NCBI GenBank assembly: GCA_964592155.1
Contig: CAZQDA010000076.1
Coordinates: 1 to 14,125 of the forward strand
Length of the DNA stretch: 14,125 nt
Direction of reading: 5' to 3'
Source: Christensenella sp964592155
GTDB lineage: Bacteria > Bacillota > Clostridia > Christensenellales > Christensenellaceae
The translations under genes were made by a program, and so were the position numbers. Each line of letters starts with the position of its first letter. The first letter of the stretch is position 1. This document shows positions 7,448-14,125 of the stretch, in pieces. The notes beneath the pieces are model-generated. The model saw only the letters and a program-made list of their open reading frames with translations. It had not been told where the DNA came from and did no database searches.

Positions 7448-8604
7448 ACGTATTTTGTCTGGGCGGCGCAGGAAGAATCAGCCGCGAATCGGTCTATGAT
7501 CTGGTGCAGCATTCTGATTTTGACCGGATTACGATTGGAGATTACAACCTGAAAGAAGCGCAAAGCGTAAAAGAATGGCTGAACGACCCGCGGGTAGACG
7601 TGGTGCAGGTAGATGTTACCAATGTGCAGGACACGGTTGCAAAGCTAAAGGGCTACGATGTTGTGATGGATGGCACGCAAATTACGCTCAACGGAAAATC
7701 CACGGAATGTATTGCGAAGGCGGGCTGCCACGGCGTCAATTTGAACGGGTTTGGCGAGGAAGATCAGTGGGCGGATCTGTTTGAAAAAGCGGGAAAGGCA
7801 TGCGTACCTGGCTTTGGAATGACGCCCGGAACCACCCAGATGATGGCAATGTATGCAGCAAACCGCATGGACAGCGTGCAGGAGGTCTATGTTTCACATG
7901 GTGCGTTCCGTCCGTTTGCGTTTTCCAAATCGATTGCGGAGACGACGACCTATGAATATGATCCGGAGCTTGCCGGGCGCATTGTTTTTGAGGATGGCGA
8001 ATTCAAGCAGGTGCCGCCGTTCGCGCGGCCGCGCAGGGTGGTGCTGCCCGAGCCGTATGGAGAAACGGAGCAGTATATTATCCCTCATTCCGAGACGCTC
8101 ACGCTCTCAAAAGCGCTGAAAGAGAAAGGAATCAGGCTTATAGAAGTGCGCGGAACATGGCCCAAACAAAATATGACGCTGGTGCGCGGCCTTTATGAAT
8201 ATGGAATTTTGCGCAATCCCAAAATCAATGTCAATGGAAAAGAAGTGGGGCTGATGTCGCTCATCGGGGACTATTTATGCGGCTGTGAGCAGGGAAAAAC
8301 AACAGCTCTTTACGGCTATGCCCTGCATATTGAGGTCATCGGTACGGTCAATGGAAAGAGGACGCGCGCGGTGATCACGCACACGCATCCGTCGTCTGAC
8401 GGCAGCGTGCCGGAATGGGAGGGGCTGCGTGCCTATACGCGCAATGTGGGCATTCCTCTTGCCATTGCAGCCGAGCTGCTTGCCAAAGGAAAGGTAAGCA
8501 AAACAGGAATATTGATTCCGGAGGACGCTTTTTCGCCGGAAGAAATATTTGTGGCGTTGGAAAAGAGGGGAATCGGCATTCACGAAAAATGGGAAACCAT
8601 TTGA
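7444..8604 (+). CDS. Saccharopine dehydrogenase-like NAD(P)-dependent oxidoreductase, role in AEP operon unknown
   Basis: 386 residues. The N-terminus is a Rossmann fold with VFCLGGAGRIS (3-13) as dinucleotide loop, followed by an acidic end of the second strand (TIGDYN). DVVMDGT and the later PGFGMTPGTTQMMA stretch fit the saccharopine dehydrogenase/reductase superfamily, which makes or breaks secondary amines joining an amino acid to an oxo-acid. The C-terminal part resembles the substrate domain of saccharopine reductases (ALHIEVIGTVNGKRTRAVI). It is tightly coupled to phnW, so it probably acts on something produced or consumed there: alanine, pyruvate, or an N-substituted AEP. Other options are an amino acid dehydrogenase that recycles alanine to pyruvate, or a polyamine-type enzyme. 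Family call is good; substrate is unknown. Confidence 0.8.
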   Translation: MNVFCLGGAGRISRESVYDLVQHSDFDRITIGDYNLKEAQSVKEWLNDPRVDVVQVDVTNVQDTVAKLKGYDVVMDGTQITLNGKSTECIAKAGCHGVNLNGFGEEDQWADLFEKAGKACVPGFGMTPGTTQMMAMYAANRMDSVQEVYVSHGAFRPFAFSKSIAETTTYEYDPELAGRIVFEDGEFKQVPPFARPRRVVLPEPYGETEQYIIPHSETLTLSKALKEKGIRLIEVRGTWPKQNMTLVRGLYEYGILRNPKINVNGKEVGLMSLIGDYLCGCEQGKTTALYGYALHIEVIGTVNGKRTRAVITHTHPSSDGSVPEWEGLRAYTRNVGIPLAIAAELLAKGKVSKTGILIPEDAFSPEEIFVALEKRGIGIHEKWETI

Positions 8605-8630
8605 CCCCAATGATAGAAAGAGTGAGTCAA

Positions 8631-8664
8631 CAAGACCTTTCGGCAATCCTGCCGGAAGGTCTTG
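8631..8664 (+). terminator. Very stable hairpin ending the phosphonate operon (no T-run)
   Basis: A 15-bp uninterrupted stem pairs 8631-8645 with 8650-8664, with one G-U wobble (8640/8655) and a four-base ATCC loop. It begins 27 nt after the stop of the oxidoreductase gene, where a terminator is expected. However, the bases after the stem (CTGCGTTGTGCC) are not a T-run on either strand. It may terminate poorly, may be a 3'-end stabiliser, or may be a mobile palindromic repeat. The hairpin is certain; its role is not. Confidence 0.6.
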
Positions 8665-8712
8665 CTGCGTTGTGCCGAATGAATGGAAAAGCAATAGACA
8701 GAAATTCAAACT

Positions 8713-8725
8713 TTTCAAATTGAAA
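8713..8725 (+). promoter_or_regulatory. Palindrome TTTCAAATTGAAA (candidate regulator site)
   Basis: A perfect 6+1+6 palindrome sits about 20-30 bp upstream of the -35 elements. A further TTCAAA copy at 8705-8710 lies nine bases before the TTCAAA within the palindrome (8714-8719). This is a plausible dimer site for the adjacent DeoR-family protein or another regulator. AT-rich sequence makes chance palindromes more likely. Confidence 0.35.
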
Positions 8726-8727
8726 TC

Positions 8728-8761
8728 GCAATTAAAAACAATATTTACACTTGCAATTAAA
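8728..8761 (+). repeat. Direct repeat GCAATTAAA flanking the promoter (candidate DeoR operator)
   Basis: GCAATTAAA occurs at 8728-8736 and 8753-8761, starting 25 bp apart. The second copy overlaps the -35/spacer of the regulator promoter and is part of an imperfect palindrome GCAATTAAATGC (10 of 12 symmetric). DeoR-family repressors often bind repeated sites over their own promoters, so autoregulation is plausible but not shown. Confidence 0.4.
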
Positions 8762-8778
8762 TGCGAATATGATATAAT
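8744..8778 (+). promoter_or_regulatory. Promoter of the DeoR-GRE operon
   Basis: TATAAT at 8773-8778 pairs with TTGCAA at 8751-8756 (spacer 16). A second reading pairs TTTACA at 8744-8749 with TATGAT at 8768-8773 (spacer 18). Either puts the start near 8780-8786, giving a leader of about 25 nt before the regulator ATG. The two may be overlapping promoters. Confidence 0.7.
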
Positions 8779-8807
8779 TACAACATAAAAGATTGGAGTT
8801 GATTGCG

Positions 8808-9578
8808 ATGACAAAGAAGCTGACACAGGAAAGAAGAAACGAAATCGCGCAAAAGCTGCTGGTGGACGGAAAGGTCAGCGCGTCGCAGCTTGCGGCGGAG
8901 TATGACGTATCGGCGGAGACGATCCGCAAGGATATGATTTATCTGGAAGAGAATGGAATTGCCAAAAAAGGCTATGGCGGCGCGGTTGTGATGTCAGAGC
9001 TCGTGGAGCCGAGCTTTCTGGAAAAGTCCGTCGAAAATCAGGAGAAGAAGACGCTGATTGCAGCGCAGGCGGCAAAGCTGGTGCAGGACGGCAGCACCAT
9101 TCTTCTGGATGGCGGCAGCACCGTGCTCGCGCTAGCCAAGCAGCTCGTGCTCAAAAAGGATATTACGGTGTTTACCAATTCCATCCAAGCGGCACAGATT
9201 TTGCTGGATTCGGGAGCAAAGGTATATATGCTGGGCGGAGAGCTGAGGAATACGAGCAATGCGGCGGTCGGCAGCTGGGCGTTGCGCGCGCTTGCGGAAA
9301 TCAAGGCGGATATTGCGTTTTTGGGAACGAGCGGGTTTGCCGGAAGGCAGGGGCCGTGCATTGAAAATTTTTATGAGGGCGATATCAAGCAGGCGATGAT
9401 CCGCAGCGCGAACCGCACGGTGGTCATCGCGGACAGCAGTAAGGCGGGGAAAGACTCCATGGTGCAATTTGCGCGCTGGGAAGAGATCGACCTGTTGATT
9501 ACGGATCAGGGGCTTAAAGACATAGAAGAGCTGGAGCAAAAGACACAAATCAAATTTGCGCAGGAGAAAAAAGTTTGA
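8808..9578 (+). CDS. DeoR/GlpR family transcriptional regulator
   Basis: 256 residues. An N-terminal DeoR-type winged helix-turn-helix spans residues 6-58, including RRNEIAQKLLVDGKVSASQL and the recognition segment VSAETIRKD. The DeoRC sensor domain follows, with GSTILLDGGSTVLALA, ITVFTNS, VYMLGGEL, the LGTSGF loop, and VVIADSSKAG near the end. These are the standard phosphosugar-isomerase-like ligand-binding motifs, and family members usually respond to phosphorylated sugars or related metabolites. ATG at 8808 is preferred over an in-frame TTG at 8793: TGGAG at 8794-8798 is well spaced only for the ATG. It heads the operon and overlaps the activase gene by TTGA, so it most likely controls the GRE genes and itself. 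The effector is unknown. Confidence 0.92.
   Translation: MTKKLTQERRNEIAQKLLVDGKVSASQLAAEYDVSAETIRKDMIYLEENGIAKKGYGGAVVMSELVEPSFLEKSVENQEKKTLIAAQAAKLVQDGSTILLDGGSTVLALAKQLVLKKDITVFTNSIQAAQILLDSGAKVYMLGGELRNTSNAAVGSWALRALAEIKADIAFLGTSGFAGRQGPCIENFYEGDIKQAMIRSANRTVVIADSSKAGKDSMVQFARWEEIDLLITDQGLKDIEELEQKTQIKFAQEKKV
9562..9566 (+). promoter_or_regulatory. Ribosome binding site deciding a TTG start for the activase
   Basis: AGGAG ends eight bases before TTG at 9575, whose last two bases form the stop of the regulator (TTGA overlap). The next in-frame ATG is at residue 12, inside the conserved N-terminal strand, so TTG is the start. Confidence 0.75.
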
Positions 9579-10480
9579 AAGAGACAGCAAGAGGGATTGT
9601 GTTTGGAATGCAGCGTTTTTCCATCCACGACGGGCCGGGCATCAGGACGGTGGTATTCTTAAAGGGATGTAATATGAACTGCGCGTGGTGTCACAACCCG
9701 GAAAGTATTTCAGGAGCACCGGTGTTATCCTGCCTTGAAAACAAATGCAACCTGTGCGGAGACTGCGTGCAGGTATGCCCGCAGGTGCATCAAATCAGAG
9801 ACGGGAGGCATTCGCTTTCAAGGAGTAATTGCACGGCCTGCGGAAGATGCGCCCGTGTATGCTGCACGGGGGCGCTTGCGATCATCGGAGAGGAGACAGG
9901 CGCAGACGATGTGGCGCGCGAGGCGGCAAGGGATAAACGGTATTTTGAGCAAAGCGGCGGCGGGCTCACCATCTCCGGCGGCGAACCGATGTGCCAGAGC
10001 GGATTTTTGAAAAGCATCTGCGAAAGGGCGAAAGACGTGGGCATCGGCGTAGCGGTTGAAACGAACGGATATGCGCCGTTCGAAGAATATCAGGAACTTT
10101 TTCCCTATGTGGATGTGTTTCTGGTTGATTACAAGCTGACGAATGCGCAGATGCACGAGGAATGGACAGGCGTTTCCAATCAAAACGTTTGCGAGAATCT
10201 GGAACGTTTTTGCAAAGAAAAGATACCTGTGATCCTGCGGTGTCCGCTGATTCCTGATGTGAATGACACGGAGGATCATTTCCGGGCGATTGCGCAGATC
10301 ACAAAAGAGTATGGCAATATTCTTGGTTTTGAGGTGATGCCTTATCACAGGCTGGGAAGCGCAAAAGCAAAAAAAACAGGGCTGAAAAACAGCAGGGAAT
10401 TTAAAGTCCCTGATTTGAAAACGGTGGCATGCTGGAAGGAGAAAATACGCTCCTACGGCGGCAGGCAGTACGAGGCATAA
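9575..10480 (+). CDS. Glycyl radical enzyme activating enzyme (radical SAM)
   Basis: 301 residues from a TTG start. It uses S-adenosylmethionine and a [4Fe-4S] cluster to create the glycyl radical on the partner enzyme. The radical SAM motif is C32-x3-C36-x2-C39 (GCNMNCAWC). An inserted ferredoxin-like domain carries two further cluster motifs: C58, C61, C64, C68 and C86, C89, C92, C96. That dicluster insert is found in activases of glycerol dehydratase, choline lyase and related GREs and is absent from the pyruvate formate-lyase activase. SGGEP (134-138) is the SAM-contacting motif, and FSIHDGPGIRT (15-25) is the family signature. Its stop TAA shares a base with an ATG in the GRE frame, and the GRE follows immediately, so the partner is unambiguous. 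Confidence 0.95.
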   Translation: MKETARGIVFGMQRFSIHDGPGIRTVVFLKGCNMNCAWCHNPESISGAPVLSCLENKCNLCGDCVQVCPQVHQIRDGRHSLSRSNCTACGRCARVCCTGALAIIGEETGADDVAREAARDKRYFEQSGGGLTISGGEPMCQSGFLKSICERAKDVGIGVAVETNGYAPFEEYQELFPYVDVFLVDYKLTNAQMHEEWTGVSNQNVCENLERFCKEKIPVILRCPLIPDVNDTEDHFRAIAQITKEYGNILGFEVMPYHRLGSAKAKKTGLKNSREFKVPDLKTVACWKEKIRSYGGRQYEA

Positions 10481-10484
10481 TGGC

Positions 10485-10492
10485 AGGAAGGG
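10485..10492 (+). promoter_or_regulatory. Ribosome binding site deciding the GRE start
   Basis: AGGAAGGG precedes ATG at 10498 by five bases. An alternative in-frame ATG at 10480 overlaps the activase stop but has only a weak GAGG four bases away. Homologous GREs also begin close to the MNQRIDEMRK segment, favouring 10498. Confidence 0.65.
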
Positions 10493-10497
10493 TTACG

Positions 10498-12894
10498 ATG
10501 AACCAGAGAATTGACGAAATGAGAAAGAGTATTGACGCTTTGAACGACGCGGGTGTGCGCAGAACGTTCTTTTATCCGCTGGTCTATGAATCGTTGCGGC
10601 AGACGAAAGGCGAGCCGGTGCAAATGAGGCGTGCAAAGGCGATTGCTCATTTGCTGGACGAATCGCCAATCGCGGTATTGCCGCACGAGCTGATCGCGGG
10701 AACAATGGCAGCCTATTGTCCGGTTGCGCAGGATGTTCCGGAATATGAAGAGATTCGCAAAGAGGCCGTTGCGTTATTGGAAAAATACCTTGCAGACAAG
10801 AAAAAGGGAACGGCGCAGGAAACCTTGAAAACAGGTGAAATCAAAACATTTGAGGCTGACTTTACCACCAAGAAAAGCCGTTGGGCGCTGATGAGCCGCG
10901 TACACCATGACGCGAACATCGATTATCAGGAGCTGCAAAAGCTGATTGCGGATATGCAGGAGCAGTTTGCGGGCAGGGACATTGAGAAGTATGAGATCGG
11001 CAGGGAACTCGAGCGAAGCTTTAAGATCGATTATGGAACGGGCGTGCGTGAGGAAATAGACGCGCTGCCTTGGTTTGCCGCCAACCATTTAAGTCTTAAT
11101 TACGGGCGTATGGTGGAAAATGGACTGGGCGCGACGCAAATATTTATCGAATCCAAATTAAAAGAGGCAAAGAACGAAGAGCAGAGGGAATATTATACGG
11201 CGGCGAAAATTACCATCGAGGCGGTGGAGCGTTTTATTCTGCGGTATGCGCGGGAGATTGAACGCGAAAGCAAAAATAGGGAACACAGCGATGCGCGCAG
11301 GCAGGAGCTCAGGGAGATGTCTGCAATCTGCGCCAAGATTTCCACGGAAAAAGCGGGGAGCTTCCGCGAGGGCGTGCAGCTCGTGTGGCTGCTGCACATG
11401 GTGCAGAGCGTGGCGTGGGGGTCGGCGCTTTCGTTTGGAAGATTTGATCAGTATCTTTGCGGCCTGTATGAAAATGACGTCAAAAGCGGCGCGCTTACAG
11501 AGCAAGAGGCCAAGGAGCTGTTGTGCTGCATGTGGCTGAAAGTGAACGAGCCGCGCATGAGAACGGTGCAAAGCCTCACCGTAGGCGGGATCACGCCTGA
11601 CGGACGGGACGCGGCAAACAGCCTGACGCGCCTGTGTCTTGAGGTGGTGAAGGAAATGAAGCTGCCTTATCCGAATGTGGGCGTGAGGATCAACAAGCTC
11701 AATCCGGAATGGCTTTACGACGAGGTGGTGGACTCCATCCGCGCGGGCGGCGGCCAGCCGATGATCATGACGGACGACGTATGGATACCGGCGCTAAAAA
11801 AGCTTGGATACGCGGACAAATACGCCAATGATTACTACAACATGGGATGCGTGGAGATCATGATTCCCGGCAAGCAGCCCAATTGGGGCGTGACTGATCC
11901 GATTGCCTTTCCCATGCTGATCGAACACATCTTTACCAAATACCGGCAGAAACAAAACAAGCTGGATACATTCGAGAAATTTTTTGAGGCGTATGTGCAG
12001 GAGCTGCGCCTTGCGGTAGAGGCCGACCAAAAAGAGGCGCAGGGCAAGATGGAACATATGGCGGGCAAGTGCTTTGACCCGTTTGCCTCGCTGCTCACCG
12101 ATGGATGCCTTGAGAGCGGCAGGGATATGTTTCAGGGTGGAAGTGAGATCGGTACGCATTGGTCGGTGTACGCTTACGGGCTGGGAACAGCCGCGGACGC
12201 GATGGCTGCCGTGAAAAAATTTGTGTATGATGAGAAAAAAGTTTCTATTGATGAGATGGCGCAGGCACTTGAGCGGAATTTTGAGGGATATGAAAAGCTG
12301 CAGGCGATGCTCGATACCAAGACTCCAAATTATGGAAATGACAGCGATGATGTGGATGCTCTGGCAAAAGAGATGCTGTCAGCCTTTACCGATCTGGTGT
12401 TTGGGCTGAACAAGCCGGGAGAACGCGACAAATTTGTATCCACGCTGTTTGGATATTTCTTCCATATTTACCACGGCGAGATCACAGGGGCGACGCCCAA
12501 CGGCAGGCGCAGAGGGGAAACGTTCAGTGACAGCATGGGGCCCTCGCAGGGCAAAGACGTGGGCGGGCCGACCAGTATGCTCAATTCGGTATTGAAGCTT
12601 GACCATGACGAGGTCAACGGCGGTTATGCGCTGAACCTGAAAATCAATCCGGAGCTGGTGCGGGACAGCGCGGGCGTAAAGGCTTTAAAAGCGCTGGTAA
12701 AGTCTTATGTGCTGGGCAAAGGGCCTCAGCTGCAAGTGAATTTTGTGGATGTGGAATCTTTGAAACAGGCGAAGCTGGAGCCGGAAAAATACAGGAACCT
12801 CATTGTGCGCATTGGCGGCTACTGCGAGTATTTTGTGAATCTGGACGGATCGCTGCAGGATGAGATTATCACAAGAACCATACACGGACTGTAA
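10498..12894 (+). CDS. Glycyl radical enzyme of the dehydratase/lyase branch, substrate unassigned
   Basis: 798 residues, normal for glycerol dehydratase/choline lyase-type GREs. The active-site loop reads NMGCVEIMIPGKQ, with thiyl-radical cysteine C451 and general-base glutamate E453. Pyruvate formate-lyase has adjacent cysteines instead, so it is not that enzyme. The glycyl radical site near the C-terminus is RIGGYCEYF with G774 as the radical residue. Other conserved pieces are ALSFGRFDQYL (310-320), YGNDSDDVD (612-620), and GPSQGKDVGGPTSMLNSV (681-698). GREs of this branch remove water, trimethylamine or sulfite from small 1,2-substituted substrates. It is cotranscribed with its activase and a sorbose-1-phosphate reductase-like dehydrogenase, which hints at a polyol or sugar. 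No BMC targeting peptide or shell genes are seen. Branch is firm; substrate is open. Confidence 0.93.
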   Translation: MNQRIDEMRKSIDALNDAGVRRTFFYPLVYESLRQTKGEPVQMRRAKAIAHLLDESPIAVLPHELIAGTMAAYCPVAQDVPEYEEIRKEAVALLEKYLADKKKGTAQETLKTGEIKTFEADFTTKKSRWALMSRVHHDANIDYQELQKLIADMQEQFAGRDIEKYEIGRELERSFKIDYGTGVREEIDALPWFAANHLSLNYGRMVENGLGATQIFIESKLKEAKNEEQREYYTAAKITIEAVERFILRYAREIERESKNREHSDARRQELREMSAICAKISTEKAGSFREGVQLVWLLHMVQSVAWGSALSFGRFDQYLCGLYENDVKSGALTEQEAKELLCCMWLKVNEPRMRTVQSLTVGGITPDGRDAANSLTRLCLEVVKEMKLPYPNVGVRINKLNPEWLYDEVVDSIRAGGGQPMIMTDDVWIPALKKLGYADKYANDYYNMGCVEIMIPGKQPNWGVTDPIAFPMLIEHIFTKYRQKQNKLDTFEKFFEAYVQELRLAVEADQKEAQGKMEHMAGKCFDPFASLLTDGCLESGRDMFQGGSEIGTHWSVYAYGLGTAADAMAAVKKFVYDEKKVSIDEMAQALERNFEGYEKLQAMLDTKTPNYGNDSDDVDALAKEMLSAFTDLVFGLNKPGERDKFVSTLFGYFFHIYHGEITGATPNGRRRGETFSDSMGPSQGKDVGGPTSMLNSVLKLDHDEVNGGYALNLKINPELVRDSAGVKALKALVKSYVLGKGPQLQVNFVDVESLKQAKLEPEKYRNLIVRIGGYCEYFVNLDGSLQDEIITRTIHGL

Positions 12895-12911
12895 AAGAGG
12901 AGGCAAACACA

Positions 12912-14125
12912 ATGAAAGTGAAAGCGGTAAGGTTATACGGAAAAAAGGATTTGCGGTTTGAGGAGTTTGACCTGCGGGAGATCGGGCCGGATGAAATACT
13001 GGCCAAGGTGGTTACGGACAGCCTGTGTATGTCGAGTTATAAAGCGATGCTGCAGGCAAGCGACCACAGGTGCATTCCTGATGATCTCGAGCAGAATCCT
13101 GTGATTTTGGGGCATGAGCTTTCCGGCGTGGTTGTGAAGGTGGGAGAGTCTCTGAAAGGAAAATATAATGAGGGGGATACCTTTGCGGTGCAGGCAAAGA
13201 TGTATTTTGGCGAGCGGATTACTTCGCCAGGGTATTCTTACGCGGAATATGGCGGAAACGCGACTTATGTGATTATTCCCGCGGAGGTGATCCGGGATGG
13301 ATATATTCTCAAGTACAGTGGGGACGCGCATTTCAAGGCGTCGGTGGCAGAGCCGGTTTCCTGCCTGATTTCCGCGCTTTCCTCCGCATACCATCTGGCG
13401 GAAAACAACAAGGATCATATTATGGGGCTGAAAGAGGGCGGAAACATGGCCATTCTTGCAGGCTGCGGGCCGATGGGCCTCGGCGCTGCGGAGCTTGCCA
13501 TGAACATGGACAAGAAACCCAAAAGGCTGGTGATCACGGACATTGACGAGGAGCGTATTGCGCGCGCCCAAAAGGTGTTGAAGCCGCAAAACGGCGTGGA
13601 GCTTATTTTTGCCAATACTGCCGGAAAAGAAAATCAGGCCGAATTTTTAAAGAGTTTGGTTGGCGGGCAGGGATATGACGACGTGCTGGTGATGGCACCC
13701 GTACCGGCGGTCATTGAAACCGCGGACGCGATCACGGGCGTTGACAGCTGCATCAATTTTTTTGCAGGGCCGACCAAAAAGGATTTCTATGCGGGGATCA
13801 ATTTTTACGACGTGCATTACAATTACAAACATATTATCGGCACCTCCGGAGGGGATGTGGATGATATGAAGCAGGCGGTGCGCATGATCGAAGAAAATAA
13901 GATTGACCCGTCTATTTTGATCACGCATATTGGCGGACTCAACAGCGCGGCGGAGGCCACGCTCAACCTGCCGCAGATTCCGGGCGGCAAAAAACTGATT
14001 TATTGCAACATCGATCTGCCGCTGACGGCAATCGACGAGTTTGAGGAAAAAGGAAAGAGTGATCCGCTCTTCAAAGAGCTGCATAAAATTTGCAGTAAAA
14101 ATTCCATGCTCTGGAACAGGGAAGC
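12912..14125 (+). CDS. Zinc-dependent dehydrogenase, L-sorbose-1-phosphate reductase-like (3' end outside window)
   Basis: The frame is open from ATG 12912 to the window end, 404 codons without a stop. AGAGGAGG at 12896-12903 is an ideal ribosome site and the gap from the GRE stop is only 17 nt. It is a medium-chain dehydrogenase: catalytic zinc ligands are C39 (DSLCMSSYK), H68-E69 (LGHE) and probably E147 (VAEPVSC). The NAD(P) loop is GCGPMG (184-189), with an acidic residue at the end of the next strand (VITDID), favouring NAD. The usual four-cysteine structural zinc lobe is absent. From memory, SLCMSSYKA...PVILGHE is typical of the SorE/YggP group of sugar-phosphate or polyol dehydrogenases. 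It may make the GRE substrate or use its product. Confidence 0.87.
   Translation, partial: MKVKAVRLYGKKDLRFEEFDLREIGPDEILAKVVTDSLCMSSYKAMLQASDHRCIPDDLEQNPVILGHELSGVVVKVGESLKGKYNEGDTFAVQAKMYFGERITSPGYSYAEYGGNATYVIIPAEVIRDGYILKYSGDAHFKASVAEPVSCLISALSSAYHLAENNKDHIMGLKEGGNMAILAGCGPMGLGAAELAMNMDKKPKRLVITDIDEERIARAQKVLKPQNGVELIFANTAGKENQAEFLKSLVGGQGYDDVLVMAPVPAVIETADAITGVDSCINFFAGPTKKDFYAGINFYDVHYNYKHIIGTSGGDVDDMKQAVRMIEENKIDPSILITHIGGLNSAAEATLNLPQIPGGKKLIYCNIDLPLTAIDEFEEKGKSDPLFKELHKICSKNSMLWNRE

Larger units (their letters stand above)
8605..8792 (+). other. Intergenic region between the two operons
   Basis: 188 bp without a credible gene. It holds a strong hairpin (8631-8664), an AT-rich tract with short palindromes and repeats (8701-8761), and a promoter (8744-8778). 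A 37-codon open frame from about 8610 lacks a ribosome binding site and is dismissed. Confidence 0.7.

Noticed and set aside
8610..8723. 37-codon open frame in the inter-operon gap
   Set aside because: No ribosome binding site precedes it and it runs through the 15-bp hairpin, so the open frame is likely incidental.
10429..10497. N-terminal extension of the GRE frame from a GTG inside the activase gene
   Set aside because: The extra residues are read from activase coding sequence in another frame, and a much better ribosome site serves ATG 10498.
10498..12894. Annotation of the GRE as pyruvate formate-lyase
   Set aside because: The active site has GCVE, not the adjacent Cys-Cys of pyruvate formate-lyase, and the activase carries the dicluster insert typical of other GREs.
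12933..14084. Minus-strand open frames (12933-13589 and 13647-14084) as alternatives to the final gene
   Set aside because: The plus strand reads without a stop from a strong ribosome site, with zinc ligands and a Rossmann loop. The antisense frames show nothing recognisable.
10498..14125. Bacterial microcompartment locus around the GRE
   Set aside because: No shell protein genes are present in the window and neither the GRE nor the dehydrogenase has an evident N-terminal encapsulation helix.

Overview
The window reads as chromosomal DNA of an anaerobic, low-to-mid GC Bacillota, most likely a clostridial or gut-type member. Three things point this way: a RecD2-type helicase gene followed directly by comF, strong AGGAGG-type ribosome binding sites with several TTG starts, and an oxygen-sensitive glycyl radical enzyme (GRE) with its activase. 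Every convincing gene lies on the + strand. The many minus-strand open frames are codon-bias shadows. No tRNA, rRNA, CRISPR array, insertion sequence or integrase is visible.

Layout. (1) Positions 1-1558: the 3' part of a RecD2-type helicase gene and an overlapping comF, closed by a clear intrinsic terminator at about 1577-1609. (2) Positions 1649-8604: a 2-aminoethylphosphonate (AEP) uptake and breakdown operon. It encodes a lipoprotein binding protein, an ABC ATPase, a double-length fused permease, phosphonoacetaldehyde hydrolase (PhnX), AEP:pyruvate transaminase (PhnW), and a saccharopine-dehydrogenase-like oxidoreductase coupled to phnW by an ATGA overlap. (3) Positions 8605-8792: a 188-bp gap with a 15-bp perfect-stem hairpin and an AT-rich promoter/operator region. 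(4) Positions 8808-14125: a second operon with a DeoR-family regulator, a GRE activase, a GRE of unassigned substrate, and a zinc-dependent dehydrogenase resembling L-sorbose-1-phosphate reductase, cut by the window edge.

How the genes work together. In the phosphonate operon the transporter imports AEP. PhnW moves its amino group to pyruvate, giving phosphonoacetaldehyde and alanine. PhnX cleaves the C-P bond to acetaldehyde and phosphate. The sixth gene has no established role in this pathway and is the most interesting unexplained member. In the second operon the regulator, activase and GRE overlap or abut, so they are probably made as a unit. The GRE has the Cys and Glu of the dehydratase/lyase branch (GCVE) rather than the Cys-Cys of pyruvate formate-lyase. 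Its zinc-dehydrogenase partner suggests a polyol, sugar or sugar-phosphate substrate, but the sequence does not fix the reaction. The two operons are the best candidates here for undescribed biochemistry.
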